A DNA stretch of 64,000 nucleotides from Paracoccus methylarcula (GTDB taxonomy: Bacteria; Pseudomonadota; Alphaproteobacteria; Rhodobacterales; Rhodobacteraceae): NCBI RefSeq assembly GCF_003007735.2, contig NZ_PXNQ02000002.1:62001-126000 (forward strand), in the 5' to 3' direction. Below the pieces are notes generated by a model. That model saw only the letters and a program-made list of their open reading frames with translations. It ran no database searches and was not told where the DNA came from. Below are positions 8,555 to 19,972 of the stretch, piece by piece (positions within the stretch are counted from its first letter, which is position 1; each line of letters starts with the position of its first letter). The translations under genes were made by a program, and so were the position numbers.

Positions 8555-10000
8555 ATGGGCGGTCACGCGACGGGAAAGATTACGCCGGTGCTGATGGCGG
8601 GCGGTTCCGGAACCCGGCTCTGGCCGGTCTCGCGGAAAAGCTTTCCCAAGCAATTCACCGCGCTCCTGGGCGATGAATCCCTGTTCCAGGCATCGGCCCG
8701 GCGGTTATGCGGGCTGGATCATGCCGGGCTGATGGTGATGACCAATGCCGATTTCCGCTTCATCGTGGCGGAACAGCTGGAACAGATCGGCCTGGGTCCA
8801 GCCGCCGTGATGATCGAACCGGTCAGCCGCAACACCGCGCCCGCGATACTCGCCGCCGCCCTGGCGGTCGCGGATCACGACCCCGAGAGGCTTCTGCTCG
8901 TCGCGCCCTCCGATCATCTGCTTTCCGATCCGGGGGCCTTCACCCGCATGGTCGAAAAGGGGGCAAAGCTCGCGCGCGCGGGGAGGATCGTCCTGTTCGG
9001 CATCCCGCCCGACCGGCCCGAAACCGGCTATGGCTATCTCGAACTGGCCGGGGCGGGCGAGGATCCGCAAGCCTTGCGGCGTTTCCTCGAAAAGCCTGCG
9101 CCCGAACAGGCGGCACGGATGTGCGCCGATGGCCGGCATCTTTGGAACTCGGGGATTTTCCTCTTTCGGGCCAAGGACATGATCGAGGCGTTTCGCATCC
9201 ACGCGCCGGAATATTTGCTGCCCGTTCAGGCATCGCTGGATCATGCGCAGACCGATCTGGGCTTCCTGCGGCTCGCATATGCGCCGTGGGAGGGGATGGC
9301 CGCGCAGTCGATCGATTGCGCCATCATGGAAAAGGCCCGCAACCTGTCCGTTCTGCGCCTTGAGGGGCATTGGGCCGATCTTGGCGGTTGGGACGCGGTC
9401 TGGCGCGAGACGCTGCGGCTGGCACCGGACGATGACGCTGTGGCGGCAGATTCGAACTCGACCGCGATCGATTGCCGGAACGTGCTGCTGCGCTCGGATG
9501 ACGAGATCCAGGTCGTCGGAATCGGGTTGCAGGACATGATGGTGGTGGCGACGGGCGATGCGGTGCTCGTGGCGGGGATGGACCGGGCGCAGGATGTGCG
9601 GCGCGCAGTCGCTGTGCTGCGTGCCGAAAACCGGAAACAGGCAGAGGCCTTTCCCCGCGATCACCGCCCCTGGGGCTGGTTCGAGACGCTGGCGCTCGCC
9701 GACCGCTTCCGGGTCAAGCGGATCGTGGTCAAACCCGGCGCCTCGCTGTCGCTGCAACGGCATATGCATCGTTCGGAACATTGGATCGTCGTGTCGGGCA
9801 CGGCGAGGGTGACGATAGACGGAATCCGGACATTGGTGAGCGAGAACCAGTCGATCTACGTGCCCCTCGGCGCCGCTCACCGGCTGGAGAATCCGGGCAA
9901 GCTGCCGGTCATCCTGGTCGAGGTGCAGACCGGCTCTTATCTTTGTGAGGACGATATCACCCGTTATGCGGATCTCTATGCCCGCGAATGCCGGGCGTGA
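8555..10000 (+). CDS. manC: Mannose-1-phosphate guanylyltransferase / mannose-6-phosphate isomerase
   Basis: Bifunctional enzyme of GDP-mannose supply for polysaccharide synthesis. The N-terminal nucleotidyltransferase has the signature PVLMAGGSGTRLWPVSRKSF and the FLEKP motif; ERLLLVAPSDHLL and IMEKA.NLSVL stretches are also typical. The C-terminal cupin (about residues 370-480) shows QRHMHRSEHWIVVSGTA and VPLGAAHRLENPG, the type II phosphomannose isomerase motifs. I placed the start at ATG 8555, which gives 481 residues; TTG 8477 and ATG 8519 are open alternatives and none has a strong ribosome site. It stands alone, with no other sugar genes nearby, after guaD on the same strand. Confidence 0.9.
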   Translation: MGGHATGKITPVLMAGGSGTRLWPVSRKSFPKQFTALLGDESLFQASARRLCGLDHAGLMVMTNADFRFIVAEQLEQIGLGPAAVMIEPVSRNTAPAILAAALAVADHDPERLLLVAPSDHLLSDPGAFTRMVEKGAKLARAGRIVLFGIPPDRPETGYGYLELAGAGEDPQALRRFLEKPAPEQAARMCADGRHLWNSGIFLFRAKDMIEAFRIHAPEYLLPVQASLDHAQTDLGFLRLAYAPWEGMAAQSIDCAIMEKARNLSVLRLEGHWADLGGWDAVWRETLRLAPDDDAVAADSNSTAIDCRNVLLRSDDEIQVVGIGLQDMMVVATGDAVLVAGMDRAQDVRRAVAVLRAENRKQAEAFPRDHRPWGWFETLALADRFRVKRIVVKPGASLSLQRHMHRSEHWIVVSGTARVTIDGIRTLVSENQSIYVPLGAAHRLENPGKLPVILVEVQTGSYLCEDDITRYADLYARECRA

Positions 10001-10239
10001 GGCAAATACTTCCTTCGGAACAGCGGGCTAGGGATGGCCGTTCCCGTTGCGGCAGAGGCCGTCAACAGAGCGTGATTAACCCTGAGTGTCTCAATCCGTC
10101 TTTGTTGTGTCGCAAATTGTCCGCACGGAATCGCCGCCAAGGGTAGTTTAAGGGGGCAGACGCCCATCTCGCAGTGATCGGACGGCCTGCGCCATGTCAA
10201 GCAGCGCTGAAAGCGCAAGATGGAAACCACAGGTGCGCG

Positions 10240-11471
<1,232 letters not shown>

Positions 11472-11474
11472 GCC

Positions 11475-12551
11475 ATGGGCAAGCAGCGTATCAACTGGTC
11501 GGGAGAGCCCTGGGACGATTCCGAGATGCTGGAATTCACCCAGATGATCCCCGAGACGGCGGACACCACCACCTTCACCTTCCGTGCGCCATCCGGGGCC
11601 TGGTTCGACTATGAACCCGGCCAGTTCGTCACGCTGGATCTGCCGGTGCCGGGCGGGAATGTGCAGCGCACCTATACGCTGTCATCCTCGCCCTCGCGGC
11701 CGATGCATGTCTCGATCACCGCCAAGGCGCAGCCCGACTCGATCGGGACCCGCTGGATGATGGACAATCTGAAGCCGGGGATGAAGCTGAAGGCCTGGGG
11801 GCCGTCGGGGATCTTCAGCCTGCAGCGGCATTCGGCGAAGAAATACCTGTTCATCTCGGCCGGATCGGGCATCACCCCGATGATGTCCATGACCACTTGG
11901 CTGTGGGATAGCGGGCTGAAGCCCGATGTGGTTTTCGTCCATGCCGCGCGCCGCCCCTCGGACGTGCTGTTCAGCGAGCAGTTGCACCACATGGCCAACC
12001 GGGAATCGGGGCTGCAACTGCATATCACCGTCGAGGAGCATGACGAGTTCCGGTCATGGCATGGCTATCGCGGCCGGATCAGCCAGTTGATGCTGGGCCT
12101 GATGGCCCCCGACTATCTCGAGCGCGAGGTGTTCTGCTGCGGTCCCGAACCCTTCATGCAGGCGGTGCGGGATATCCTGATTTCGCTTGGCTACGACATG
12201 GACCGCTACCACCAGGAAAGCTTTGGTGCCCCGGTCAAGACCGAGGCGCAGGCCCCGGAACTGGACGATGTGGTCCCCGACGAGGACGCAAGGGCGGAAC
12301 TGGTCTTTGCCGCATCGGGTATCAGTGCGCGCTGCCACGAGACCGACACCGTGCTGACCATCGCCAAGGCCAATGGGCTGAACATCCCCTCGGGCTGCAC
12401 CTTTGGCCTTTGCGGCACCTGCAAGACCCGCAAGCTGGAGGGCGAGGTGCATATGGTCCATAACGGCGGCATCTCGGAGGAGGATATCGAGGAGGGGTAC
12501 ATCCTTGCCTGCTGTTCGAACCCGATCGGCAAGGTGGTGGTCGACGTCTAG
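11475..12551 (+). CDS. gbcB: Flavin and 2Fe-2S reductase, glycine betaine demethylase subunit B type
   Basis: Electron donor for the oxygenase encoded three bases upstream. An FNR-like FAD domain comes first (PGQFVTLDLPVPGG, RTYTLSSSP), then an NAD(P) domain (LFISAGSGITPMMSM, FCCGPEPFMQAV), and last a plant-type ferredoxin domain with Cys308, Cys313, Cys316 and Cys346. This order of domains in 358 residues is the GbcB / hybrid-cluster reductase layout. Direct adjacency to gbcA and the shared strand make a two-component monooxygenase system the natural reading. A phosphatidylcholine synthase gene at 61.8 kb and this pair both touch choline metabolism, but nothing here links them in regulation. 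Confidence 0.9.
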   Translation: MGKQRINWSGEPWDDSEMLEFTQMIPETADTTTFTFRAPSGAWFDYEPGQFVTLDLPVPGGNVQRTYTLSSSPSRPMHVSITAKAQPDSIGTRWMMDNLKPGMKLKAWGPSGIFSLQRHSAKKYLFISAGSGITPMMSMTTWLWDSGLKPDVVFVHAARRPSDVLFSEQLHHMANRESGLQLHITVEEHDEFRSWHGYRGRISQLMLGLMAPDYLEREVFCCGPEPFMQAVRDILISLGYDMDRYHQESFGAPVKTEAQAPELDDVVPDEDARAELVFAASGISARCHETDTVLTIAKANGLNIPSGCTFGLCGTCKTRKLEGEVHMVHNGGISEEDIEEGYILACCSNPIGKVVVDV

Positions 12552-12585
12552 GGCGACCGCCAGTCCGGGAAGACCAAGAGTGATT

Positions 12586-12653
12586 GCGTCCCGCGGTGGC
12601 CGGGGGCGCTTCGCCCCCCGGACCCCCAGAGGATATTTTGCATGAAGAAGAAG
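12586..12653 (+). repeat. Dispersed intergenic repeat, copy 1
   Basis: It starts with GCGTCCCGCGGTGGCC, continues through a hairpin of CCGGGGGCG against CGCCCCCCGG, and ends in GGATATTTTGCATGAAGAAG. It lies between the convergent ends of gbcB and the methionine synthase gene. Read from gbcB, the hairpin is followed by ATATTTT, so it could act as a weak terminator. Confidence 0.85.
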
Positions 12654-12671
12654 GACAGGGGCGGAGGCCGG

Positions 12672-15382
12672 TCAGGCCACCGCGTCCGTCCGCACGTAGT
12701 TCAGGATCGGGGCCAGCCAGCGCTCGGTTTCCTCGATGGACATGCCCTTGCGCGCGGCATAATCGCGGACCTGGTCCTCCTCGACCTTGGCGACGCCGAA
12801 ATAATAGGCCTCGGGATGGCCGATATAGAGACCCGACACCGATGAGCCGGGCCACATGGCCATGCTCTCGGTCAGTTTCACGCCCGTCGCGCCTCGGCAT
12901 CCAGCAGGTCGAACAATGTCCGCTTCTCGGTATGGTCGGGCTGGGCCGGGTAGCCGGGGGCGGGGCGGATGCCGTTATAGGGTTCGGCGATCAGTTCCTC
13001 GGGGGAATAAGCCTCGTTCGGCACATAGCCCCAGAACTCCTTACGGGCGCGTTCATGCAGCATCTCGGCCATGGCCTCGGCGATGCGATCGGCCAGTGCC
13101 TTGACCATGATGGCGGAATAATCGTCATTGGCGCGTTCGAAACGGCTGGCGATCTCGGATTCCTCGGGGCCTGCCGTTACCACGAAGCCGCCGACATAGT
13201 CCGGCCCCGCGCCTTCGGGGGCGACGAAATCGGACAGCGCCACGTTCGGGCGCCCGCCGCGCTTGGCCATCTGCTGGCGCAGCGTGTGCAGCATGGCCAG
13301 GGTCTCGGCCCGGTCCTCGCCGGTATAAAGGCGGATATCGTCGCCCACCGCATTTGCGGGCCAGAAGCCGACCACGGCGCGGGGGTAGAACCATTTGCCC
13401 TCGATAATCCGGGTCAGCATCTCCTGCGCCTCAGTATAGAGTGTCCGCGCCGCCTCGCCCTGTTTCTCGTCTTCCAGGATGCGGGGGAACACGCCTTTCA
13501 GCTCCCATGTCTGGAAGAAGGGGGTCCAGTCGATATAGCGGGCGATCTCGGACAGGTCCCAATCGTCGATGATGCGCGTGCCGGTGAAGGAGGGGGCGGT
13601 GGCCCTGAACCCCGTCCAGTCCAGCTTGAGCGCATTGGCGCGGGCGGAAGACAGGGGCAGGCGCTGCTTGGCGGCCTCGTTGCGTTCGTGACGGTCGGCG
13701 ACCGCGGCATATTCGCTGCGGATATTGTCCACATAGGCCTGCTGTTGCGCCGGGCTGAGCAGCGAGGACACCACGCCCACCGCGCGGCTGGCATCGGTGA
13801 CATAGACGGCGGCGCCCTTGTGGTAGCGCGGCGAGATCTTGACGGCGGTATGGATCTTGGAGGTCGTGGCCCCGCCGATCAGCAGGGGAACGTTGAAACC
13901 CTCGCGCTCCATTTCCGAGGCGACATGCACCATCTCGTCCAAGGACGGGGTGATCAGGCCGGACAGGCCGATGATATCGACATTCTGTTCCTTCGCCACT
14001 TCGAGGATCTTCTGCGAGGGCACCATCACGCCCAGGTCGATCACCTCGTAATTGTTGCAGGCGAGCACGACGCCGACGATATTCTTGCCGATATCATGGA
14101 CATCGCCCTTCACGGTGGCCATCAGCACCTTGCCGGCGGTTTCGCGCTCGGTGCCGCCATTAAGCCGTTTCTCCTCTTCCATATAGGGCAGCAGCACGGC
14201 GACGGCCTGTTTCATCACGCGGGCGGATTTCACCACCTGCGGCAGGAACATCTTGCCGGCGCCGAACAGGTCGCCGACGACATTCATCCCGGCCATCAGC
14301 GGCCCCTCGATCACGTCGAGCGGGCGGGCGGCGGATTGCCGCGCCTCTTCGGTGTCGGCCTCGACATATTCGGTGATGCCGTTGACCAGCGCATGTTCCA
14401 GCCGCTTCTCGACGGTCCATTCGCGCCAGGTCAGGTCTTTCTCGCGCTTCTCCTTGCCGCCCTCGCCGCGATAGCGTTCGGCGATGTCCAGAAGCCGCTC
14501 GGTCGCGTCATCGCGGCGGTTGAGAACCACGTCCTCGCAGGCTTCGCGCAGGTCGGGGTCGATCTGGTCATAGACCGCCAATTGCCCGGCATTGACGATG
14601 CCCATATCCATCCCCGCCTGGATGGCGTGATAGAGGAACACGGCATGCATCGCCTCGCGCACGGGCTCGTTGCCACGGAAGCTGAAGGAAAGGTTGGACA
14701 CCCCGCCCGAGACATGCGCATGCCGCAGGTTCCGGCGGATCCAGCGGGTGGCCTCGATGAAATCGACGCCGTAATTGTTATGCTCCTCGATACCCGTCGC
14801 CACGGCGAAGATATTCGGATCGAAGATGATATCCTCGGGCGGAAAGCCCAGCTCTTCGGTCAGGATCTTGTAGGCACGGGCGCAGATCTCGGTCTTGCGC
14901 TGCAGGGTGTCGGCCTGGCCTTGCTCGTCAAAGGCCATGACCACGACTGCCGCGCCATAGGCCAGGCACAGGCCCGCATGATGGCGGAACTGTTCCTCGC
15001 CCTCCTTGAGGCTGATCGAGTTCACCACCGATTTGCCCTGCACGCATTGCAGCCCGGCCTCGATCACTTCCCATTTGGAACTGTCGATCATGATCGGCAC
15101 GCGGGCGATATCGGGTTCTGCCGCCAGCAGGTTCAGGAACTCGACCATCGCCGCCTTCGAATCGATCAGCCCCTCATCCATGTTCACATCGATGATCTGG
15201 GCGCCGTTCTCGACCTGGTCGCGGGCGACGTCCAGCGCGGTGGCATAGTCGCGATTGGTGATCAGCTTGCGGAACCGGGCCGAGCCGGTGACATTCGTGC
15301 GCTCGCCGATATTCACGAAGGGAATATCGGGCGTCAGGACGAAGGGTTCGAGACCGGAGAGGCGAAGCTGGCGGTCAGGCAT
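12672..15382 (-). CDS. metH: Methionine synthase, pterin/B12/activation part (frame broken near C-terminus)
   Basis: Catalyses methyl transfer from methyltetrahydrofolate through cobalamin to homocysteine, together with the separate N-terminal part encoded just upstream. Domains: pterin-binding ([16 protein letters not shown] at about residue 22, VPIMIDSS at 95), cobalamin cap, B12-binding Rossmann domain with the DxHxxG motif DVHDIG (His429 supplies the lower ligand), and the C-terminal AdoMet activation domain. At about 12887 the frame stops early (12878); one added base gives [11 protein letters not shown] and continues through [22 protein letters not shown] to a stop at 12672. The start ATG 15382 has GAAAGG upstream and overlaps the previous stop by eight bases, so the split looks natural. 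Confidence 0.88.
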
Positions 15383-16415
15383 ATTCGGGAACCTTTCGCG
15401 GGCTGAATTCGGCCACGGCCTCGGCAATGGCGGTAATATGTTCGGGTGTCGTGCCGCAGCAGCCGCCGACGACATTCACCAGCTTCGCGGGCGAATTCGG
15501 CCACCTGTTCGGCGGTGTCCCGCGGGCCTTCGTCATATTGGCCGAAGGCATTCGGCAGTCCGGCATTGGGATAAGCGCAGATCAGCGTGTCGGCCACCCC
15601 GGCCATCTCGGCCAGGTGCGGGCGCATGGCGGCGGCGCCAAGCGCGCAGTTCAGCCCCACCGTCCAGGGCCGCGCATGGCTGACGGAATGCCAGAAGGCC
15701 GTTGGTGTCTGCCCCGACAGGGTGCGCCCCGAAGCATCGGTGATCGTGCCCGAGATCATCAGCGGCAGCGCCTGCCCATGCGCCTCCATCGCCTGAAGGC
15801 AGGCGAAGATGGCGCCTTGGCGTTCAGCGTGTCGAAGATCGTCTCGATCAGCAGGATATCCGCGCCGCCCTCGATCAGCCCGGTGGCCTGTTGCAGATAG
15901 GCGGTGCGAAGGTCCTCGAAGGTCACCGCACGAAAGCCCGGATCGTTCACGTCCGGGCTGATCGAGGCGGTCCGGTTGGTCGGCCCGAGTGCCCCGGCGA
16001 CGAAACGGGGCTTGCCGTCCTCGGCCGTGGCACGGTCCAGCGCCCGGCGCACCACGCGCGCGCCCTCGGCATTCAGGTCATGCACGGCGCCTTGCAGTCC
16101 GTAATCGGCCTGCGCGATGGTCGTTGACGAGAATGTGTTCGTCTCGACGATATCGGCACCCGCCTTGGCATAGCGGTAATGGATCTCCTCGACCGCCTCG
16201 GGCTGGGTCAGGATCAGCAGGTCGTTATTACCCTTTTGCGGATGCTCGGAATGATGGCGGCAGGCATGGCCCGAGGCGCGCCCGGTATAATCGTCCTCGT
16301 CCAGCCCAAGGGCCTGGATCTGCGTGCCCATCGCGCCGTCAAGGATCAGGATACGCTCGGCGGCGGCGCTGTTCAGCGCCTTGAATACGGGGGAGGGGGG
16401 CAGTCTGCCGGTCAT
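15375..16415 (-). CDS. metH: Methionine synthase, homocysteine-binding part (two frame breaks)
   Basis: Zinc-dependent homocysteine S-methyltransferase module. [16 protein letters not shown] opens the fold, GLNCALGAA carries the first zinc cysteine and [10 protein letters not shown] the other two. Two frame changes are needed. At about 15814 one added base joins [14 protein letters not shown] to [14 protein letters not shown]. At about 15481-15492 a net shift of +1 (one base too many, or two missing) joins VAEFAR to [10 protein letters not shown]. The stop TGA at 15375 overlaps the next gene. ATG 16415 has AAGGG nine bases before it; GTG 16424 is the alternative. Corrected length is about 346 residues, as for the stand-alone modules known from several alphaproteobacteria. 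Confidence 0.83.
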
Positions 16416-16544
16416 GGTCGTCACCCTTGGTCAGGAAGCCCGCAACATAGAGAGTGATGCTGCTGTCCGCAAATTCATAATTTTCTACAAGATCATGAAT
16501 GAGGTTGATAATTAGTTGCGATTTTCCGGTGCTGATCTGGCTTC

Positions 16545-17729
16545 CTATTCCGGAAACAGCCGCTGATGTTCGGCGATGGCGTAGCGGTCGGTCATGCCCG
16601 CCACGTAATCGAGAACGATCCGGGCGCGATCCGTTTCGTCTCCGGCCAGCAGGATGGCGCGCTGCCAGCTTTCGGGCATCTTCGCGGGATCCTTCATGAA
16701 GAGCGGGAACATATCGTTGACGATCTTGGTGACGCGGTGGCGTTCATCGACGACCGAAGGGGCGCGATACATGCGCTGGAACAGGAAGGACTTGATGGCC
16801 TTGATATTCTGGTAAAGCGGTTTCGAGAAGCGGATGATCGGCCCTTCCATGTCGCGGATTTCCTGCGCCGATTGCGGCTGCAGCCCGGCCAGACGGTTTT
16901 CGGCCACCGCGATCACGTCCTCGACCATGACGCCAAAGACCCGCCGCAGCGCCTCGTGCCGCCGCCGCATCCGGTCGAGGCCGGGATGAAGACGGTCAAC
17001 CTCGGCGAAGGCCGGGCCGATGACCGGCAGTTCCGCCAGTTCCTCCTCGGTGAACAATTCGGCGCGCAGCCCGTCATGCAGGTCGTGGTGATTATAGGCG
17101 ACATCATCGGCCACCGCCGCCACCTGCGCCTCGGCGCTGGCATTCGTGTGCAGTTCCAGGTCCCAGGCTGCATCGACCTCGGCCAGCGCATAGGGCAGCG
17201 GCGCGGGGAGGGGATCGCCCGCGTCATTGCGGTCCAATATGGGACCGTTATGCTTGGCGATCCCCTCCAGCGTTTCCCATGTCAGGTTGAGCCCGTCGAA
17301 ATCGGCATAATGCCGCTCCAGCCGGGTGACGATGCGCAGCGCCTGCGCGTTGTGATCGAAGCCGCCAAAGGGCTCCATCAGCGCGGCCAGCGCATCCTCG
17401 CCGGTATGGCCGAAGGGCGGATGGCCAAGATCATGGGCCAGTGCCACGGCCTCGGCCAGATCGGTATTCAGGTCCAGCGCCCCGGCAATGGTGCGGGCGA
17501 CCTGCGCGACCTCGATCGTGTGGGTCAGGCGGGTGCGGAAGTAATCGCCGCGATATTCCTTGCCGTCATGCTCGACGAAGACCTGTGTCTTGTGCTTCAG
17601 CCGCCGGAAGGCCGAGGAGTGGATGATCCGGTCCCGGTCGCGCTGCCATGGCGAGCGGAAGGTGGACATGCGTTCGGGCCAGAGGCGGCCACGGCTGTCT
17701 TGGGGTTGGCAGGCATAGGGCGCAGTCAT
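16545..17729 (-). CDS. dgt: dGTPase-like dNTP triphosphohydrolase (type 2)
   Basis: HD-domain enzyme that splits dNTPs into nucleoside and tripolyphosphate and helps balance nucleotide pools. The HD ligands are His70 in RTRLTHTIEVAQ and His99-Asp100 in ALAHDLGHPPFGHTG, and an RDRDRIIHSSAFRRLKHKTQV stretch before them is diagnostic of the deoxyguanosinetriphosphate triphosphohydrolase-like group. At 394 residues it is of the shorter type common in alphaproteobacteria. The frame is open another 189 bases upstream, but that part would cross into the divergent erpA-like gene, so ATG 17729 (MTAPYACQPQDSRGR) is the sensible start. It is divergent from the Fe-S carrier gene, with 69 bases between starts. 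Confidence 0.92.
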   Translation of the reverse strand: MTAPYACQPQDSRGRLWPERMSTFRSPWQRDRDRIIHSSAFRRLKHKTQVFVEHDGKEYRGDYFRTRLTHTIEVAQVARTIAGALDLNTDLAEAVALAHDLGHPPFGHTGEDALAALMEPFGGFDHNAQALRIVTRLERHYADFDGLNLTWETLEGIAKHNGPILDRNDAGDPLPAPLPYALAEVDAAWDLELHTNASAEAQVAAVADDVAYNHHDLHDGLRAELFTEEELAELPVIGPAFAEVDRLHPGLDRMRRRHEALRRVFGVMVEDVIAVAENRLAGLQPQSAQEIRDMEGPIIRFSKPLYQNIKAIKSFLFQRMYRAPSVVDERHRVTKIVNDMFPLFMKDPAKMPESWQRAILLAGDETDRARIVLDYVAGMTDRYAIAEHQRLFPE

Positions 17730-17798
17730 GGACCATCCTTGCGGGAAATGCAGGTCAAGCCTATATTCCATCCGTGTCTTTGAGAACGGGAACGCCCC

Positions 17799-18122
17799 AT
17801 GAACGTGCCTCCGAAAGTGACTGAACGTGCCTTTGCCCAACTGGCCGAGATCAATATCTCGGGCGAAACCCGCCCCCTGCGCGTGGCGGTGTCGGGTGGA
17901 GGATGTTCGGGTTTTCAATATGACATCCGGCTGGACAAGGCCGAGGATGATGATCTGGTGCTGGAAGGCGGTGGCCAGAAGGTCGTGGTCGATCCGGTCT
18001 CGCTGCCCTACCTGGCCGGTGCGGTGATCGATTTCACCGACGAGCTGATCGGCGCGCGTTTCACCATCGACAACCCGAACGTCACTTCGAGCTGCGGCTG
18101 CGGGACGTCATTCTCGCTCTGA
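17799..18122 (+). CDS. erpA: A-type iron-sulfur carrier, ErpA/IscA family
   Basis: Small HesB/IscA-fold protein that accepts Fe-S clusters from the assembly machinery and passes them to target enzymes. The three conserved ligands are present: Cys36 in SGGGCSGFQY and Cys99 and Cys101 in SSCGCGTSFSL at the very C-terminus. Length is 107 residues, normal for the family. The IV DPVSLPYLAGAVIDF stretch is closest to the ErpA branch, so I prefer that name over IscA or SufA, though these cannot be told apart by eye with certainty. It is monocistronic and its end faces miaB, itself a radical SAM Fe-S enzyme, across a repeat copy. Confidence 0.87.
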   Translation: MNVPPKVTERAFAQLAEINISGETRPLRVAVSGGGCSGFQYDIRLDKAEDDDLVLEGGGQKVVVDPVSLPYLAGAVIDFTDELIGARFTIDNPNVTSSCGCGTSFSL

Positions 18123-18154
18123 TCCGCACCTATCGCGGCCAGGCAGGCTGCATC

Positions 18155-18217
18155 TTCTTCTTCATGAAAATATCCTCGGGCTGGCGGGGGCGGACAGCCC
18201 CCGGCCATCGCGGGACG
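18155..18217 (-). repeat. Dispersed intergenic repeat, copy 2
   Basis: In the minus orientation it reads GCGTCCCGCGATGGCC, a GGGGGCTGTCCGCCCCC hairpin, and GAGGATATTTTCATGAAGAA. It sits between the convergent ends of erpA and miaB, and its GCGTCCC end is five bases from the miaB stop, so a miaB transcript would meet the hairpin and then ATATTTT. Confidence 0.88.
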
Positions 18218-18221
18218 CGGA

Positions 18222-19562
18222 TCACGCCGCCAATTCGCCCCGCAGCGAATTGGGCGCGCTCTCGACGATACGGACCGGCACCAGGTCACCGGCCCGCGCA
18301 TCCGGGGCATGCACGAAGACCGAATGCAGGTAATCCGATTTGCCGATCATCTGACCGTCGATCCGGCCCGGTTTCTCGAACAGCACGCCGAGGGTCCGCC
18401 CGATCATGCTTTCCTGCGCTGCCTTCTGCTGACGGCTCAATAGCGCCTGCAATTCCTGCAGCCGGGCATCCGCGACAGCGCTGTCGATCTCGGCCCGCTC
18501 ATAGGCCGGGGTGCCGGGGCGGGGGGAATACTTGAAGCTGAACGCGGTGCCGAAGCCGACCTCTTCGATCAGGCGCAGCGTGTCGGCATGATCCTGGTCG
18601 GTCTCGCCGGGGAAACCGACGATGAAATCGCTGGTCAGCATGATGTCGGGCCGCGCCTCGCGGATACGGTCGATCAGGTGCAGATATTGCGTGGCCGTGT
18701 GCTTGCGGTTCATTGCCTTCAGGATCCTGTCGCTGCCCGACTGCACCGGCAGATGCAGATAGGGCATCAATTGCGGCACGTCGCGATGCGCCGCGATCAG
18801 GTCATCGGCCATGTCATTGGGATGGCTGGTTGTGTAGCGGATACGGTCCAGCCCCTCGATTTCACCCAAGGCGCGGATCAGCCGGCCGAAACCCCATTCG
18901 CGGCCATCCTCTCCGGCGCCATGCCAGCCATTGACGTTCTGGCCCAGCAGGGTGATCTCGCGCACGCCGCGCTCGACCAGGTCGCGAGCCTCGCGCAGGA
19001 TACGATCCACCGGGCGGCTGACCTCGGCGCCACGGGTATAGGGGACGACGCAGAAGGCGCAGAACTTGTCGCAGCCCTCCTGCACGGTCAGGAAGGCGGC
19101 CGGGGCGCGGCGGGTCGCGCGGCGCTGCGGCAGGTGGTCGAACTTGTCCTCCTCGGGAAACTCGGTGAGGATCTTCGGTGCCTCGCCGCGCAGCATCTCG
19201 GGCAGGCGGTGATAGGTCTGCGGCCCCACCACCAGATCGACCAGCGGCATGCGGCGGATGATCTCTTCGCCCTCGGCCTGCGCCACGCAGCCTGCTACAC
19301 CGATCTTGAGGTCGGGTTTCTCGGCCTTGAACGGCTTGAGCCGGCCCAGGTCGGAATACAGCTTTTCCGCCGCCTTTTCACGGATATGACAGGTATTCAG
19401 CAGGACCATGTCGGCCTGGGCCTGATCCTCGGTCAGCTCATAGCCCTCGGCGCTCATGGCCTCGGCCATGCGCTGGCTGTCATAGACATTCATCTGGCAG
19501 CCATAGGTCTTGATGAAGAGTTTCTTGGCCGCCGGGGCGGTTTTGCTGGCTTGGTCAGTCAT
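18222..19562 (-). CDS. miaB: tRNA-2-methylthio-N6-dimethylallyladenosine synthase
   Basis: Radical SAM methylthiotransferase acting on A37 of tRNAs that read codons starting with U. The N-terminal UPF0004 domain binds one 4Fe-4S cluster through Cys22 ([13 protein letters not shown]), Cys58 (NTCHIREKA) and Cys92 (VAGCVAQ). The radical SAM cluster is at Cys164, Cys168 and Cys171 ([17 protein letters not shown]). A C-terminal TRAM domain follows (about residues 375-440). The 446-residue length and the [14 protein letters not shown] stretch separate it from RimO and MtaB. It is divergent from the TfoX-like gene, with 65 bases between the starts. Confidence 0.95.
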   Translation of the reverse strand: MTDQASKTAPAAKKLFIKTYGCQMNVYDSQRMAEAMSAEGYELTEDQAQADMVLLNTCHIREKAAEKLYSDLGRLKPFKAEKPDLKIGVAGCVAQAEGEEIIRRMPLVDLVVGPQTYHRLPEMLRGEAPKILTEFPEEDKFDHLPQRRATRRAPAAFLTVQEGCDKFCAFCVVPYTRGAEVSRPVDRILREARDLVERGVREITLLGQNVNGWHGAGEDGREWGFGRLIRALGEIEGLDRIRYTTSHPNDMADDLIAAHRDVPQLMPYLHLPVQSGSDRILKAMNRKHTATQYLHLIDRIREARPDIMLTSDFIVGFPGETDQDHADTLRLIEEVGFGTAFSFKYSPRPGTPAYERAEIDSAVADARLQELQALLSRQQKAAQESMIGRTLGVLFEKPGRIDGQMIGKSDYLHSVFVHAPDARAGDLVPVRIVESAPNSLRGELAA

Positions 19563-19627
19563 GCTGTATTGTCCTAGGAATCCGGGTGCTGATACAGGAA
19601 AGAGCGGCTTTTGGAAAGGTATGAGTG

Positions 19628-19972
19628 ATGAGTGACCTGACGGAGATACCCAATATCGGACCGGCGACGGCGCGGGCGCTGATCGCGGCGGGAATCCCCG
19701 ATTCGGCGGCGCTGCGCGGGATCGGTGCGCATGAGGCCTATCGCCGTCTGCTGATGGCGGGCGAGAGACCGCATTTCATCGGTTACTACGTGCTGCATAT
19801 GGGTCTGCAAGGCCGCTCCTGGAACGATTGCAAGGGGGCGGAAAAGGGCGATCTGCGCGCGCGCTTTGATGCGCTTGTGGCCGAGGTCAGGGGGGTTCCG
19901 CTATCGGGGATCGAGGCGGAGCTGGACCGGATCGGTCTGGGTAATTCTTCGACATCGCGGAAAAAATCATGA
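19628..19972 (+). CDS. TfoX C-terminal domain protein
   Basis: A stand-alone TfoX/Sxy C-terminal domain of about 114 residues: [18 protein letters not shown] followed by [13 protein letters not shown], a helix-hairpin-helix-like fold. In gammaproteobacterial Sxy this domain is fused to an N-terminal domain and promotes competence gene expression; the stand-alone form is widespread and its role is unknown. ATG 19628 is preceded by GGAAAGG at a good distance; an in-frame GTG at 19625 is possible. The C-terminal tail (SSTSRKKS) is basic and probably disordered. The stop overlaps the next gene as ATGA, so the two products are probably made together. Confidence 0.8.
   Translation: MSDLTEIPNIGPATARALIAAGIPDSAALRGIGAHEAYRRLLMAGERPHFIGYYVLHMGLQGRSWNDCKGAEKGDLRARFDALVAEVRGVPLSGIEAELDRIGLGNSSTSRKKS

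Noticed and set aside
10001..10239. Regulatory palindrome in the spacer before gbcA (TGTCGCAAATTGTCCGCA)
   Set aside because: The two arms match poorly and I do not recognise it as a known activator site; it may be chance.
12584..15406. A 940-codon open frame on the plus strand opposite the methionine synthase gene
   Set aside because: It mirrors metH codon phase, as often happens in high-GC genes with G/C-rich third positions. Its product is His/Gly/Asp-rich with no domain I recognise, while metH has clear cofactor motifs.
16425..16544. Possible SAM or SAH riboswitch upstream of the methionine synthase genes
   Set aside because: I looked for conserved stems and the usual core bases in the 120-base spacer and found no convincing match. 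The A/T-rich patch there is more likely a promoter.
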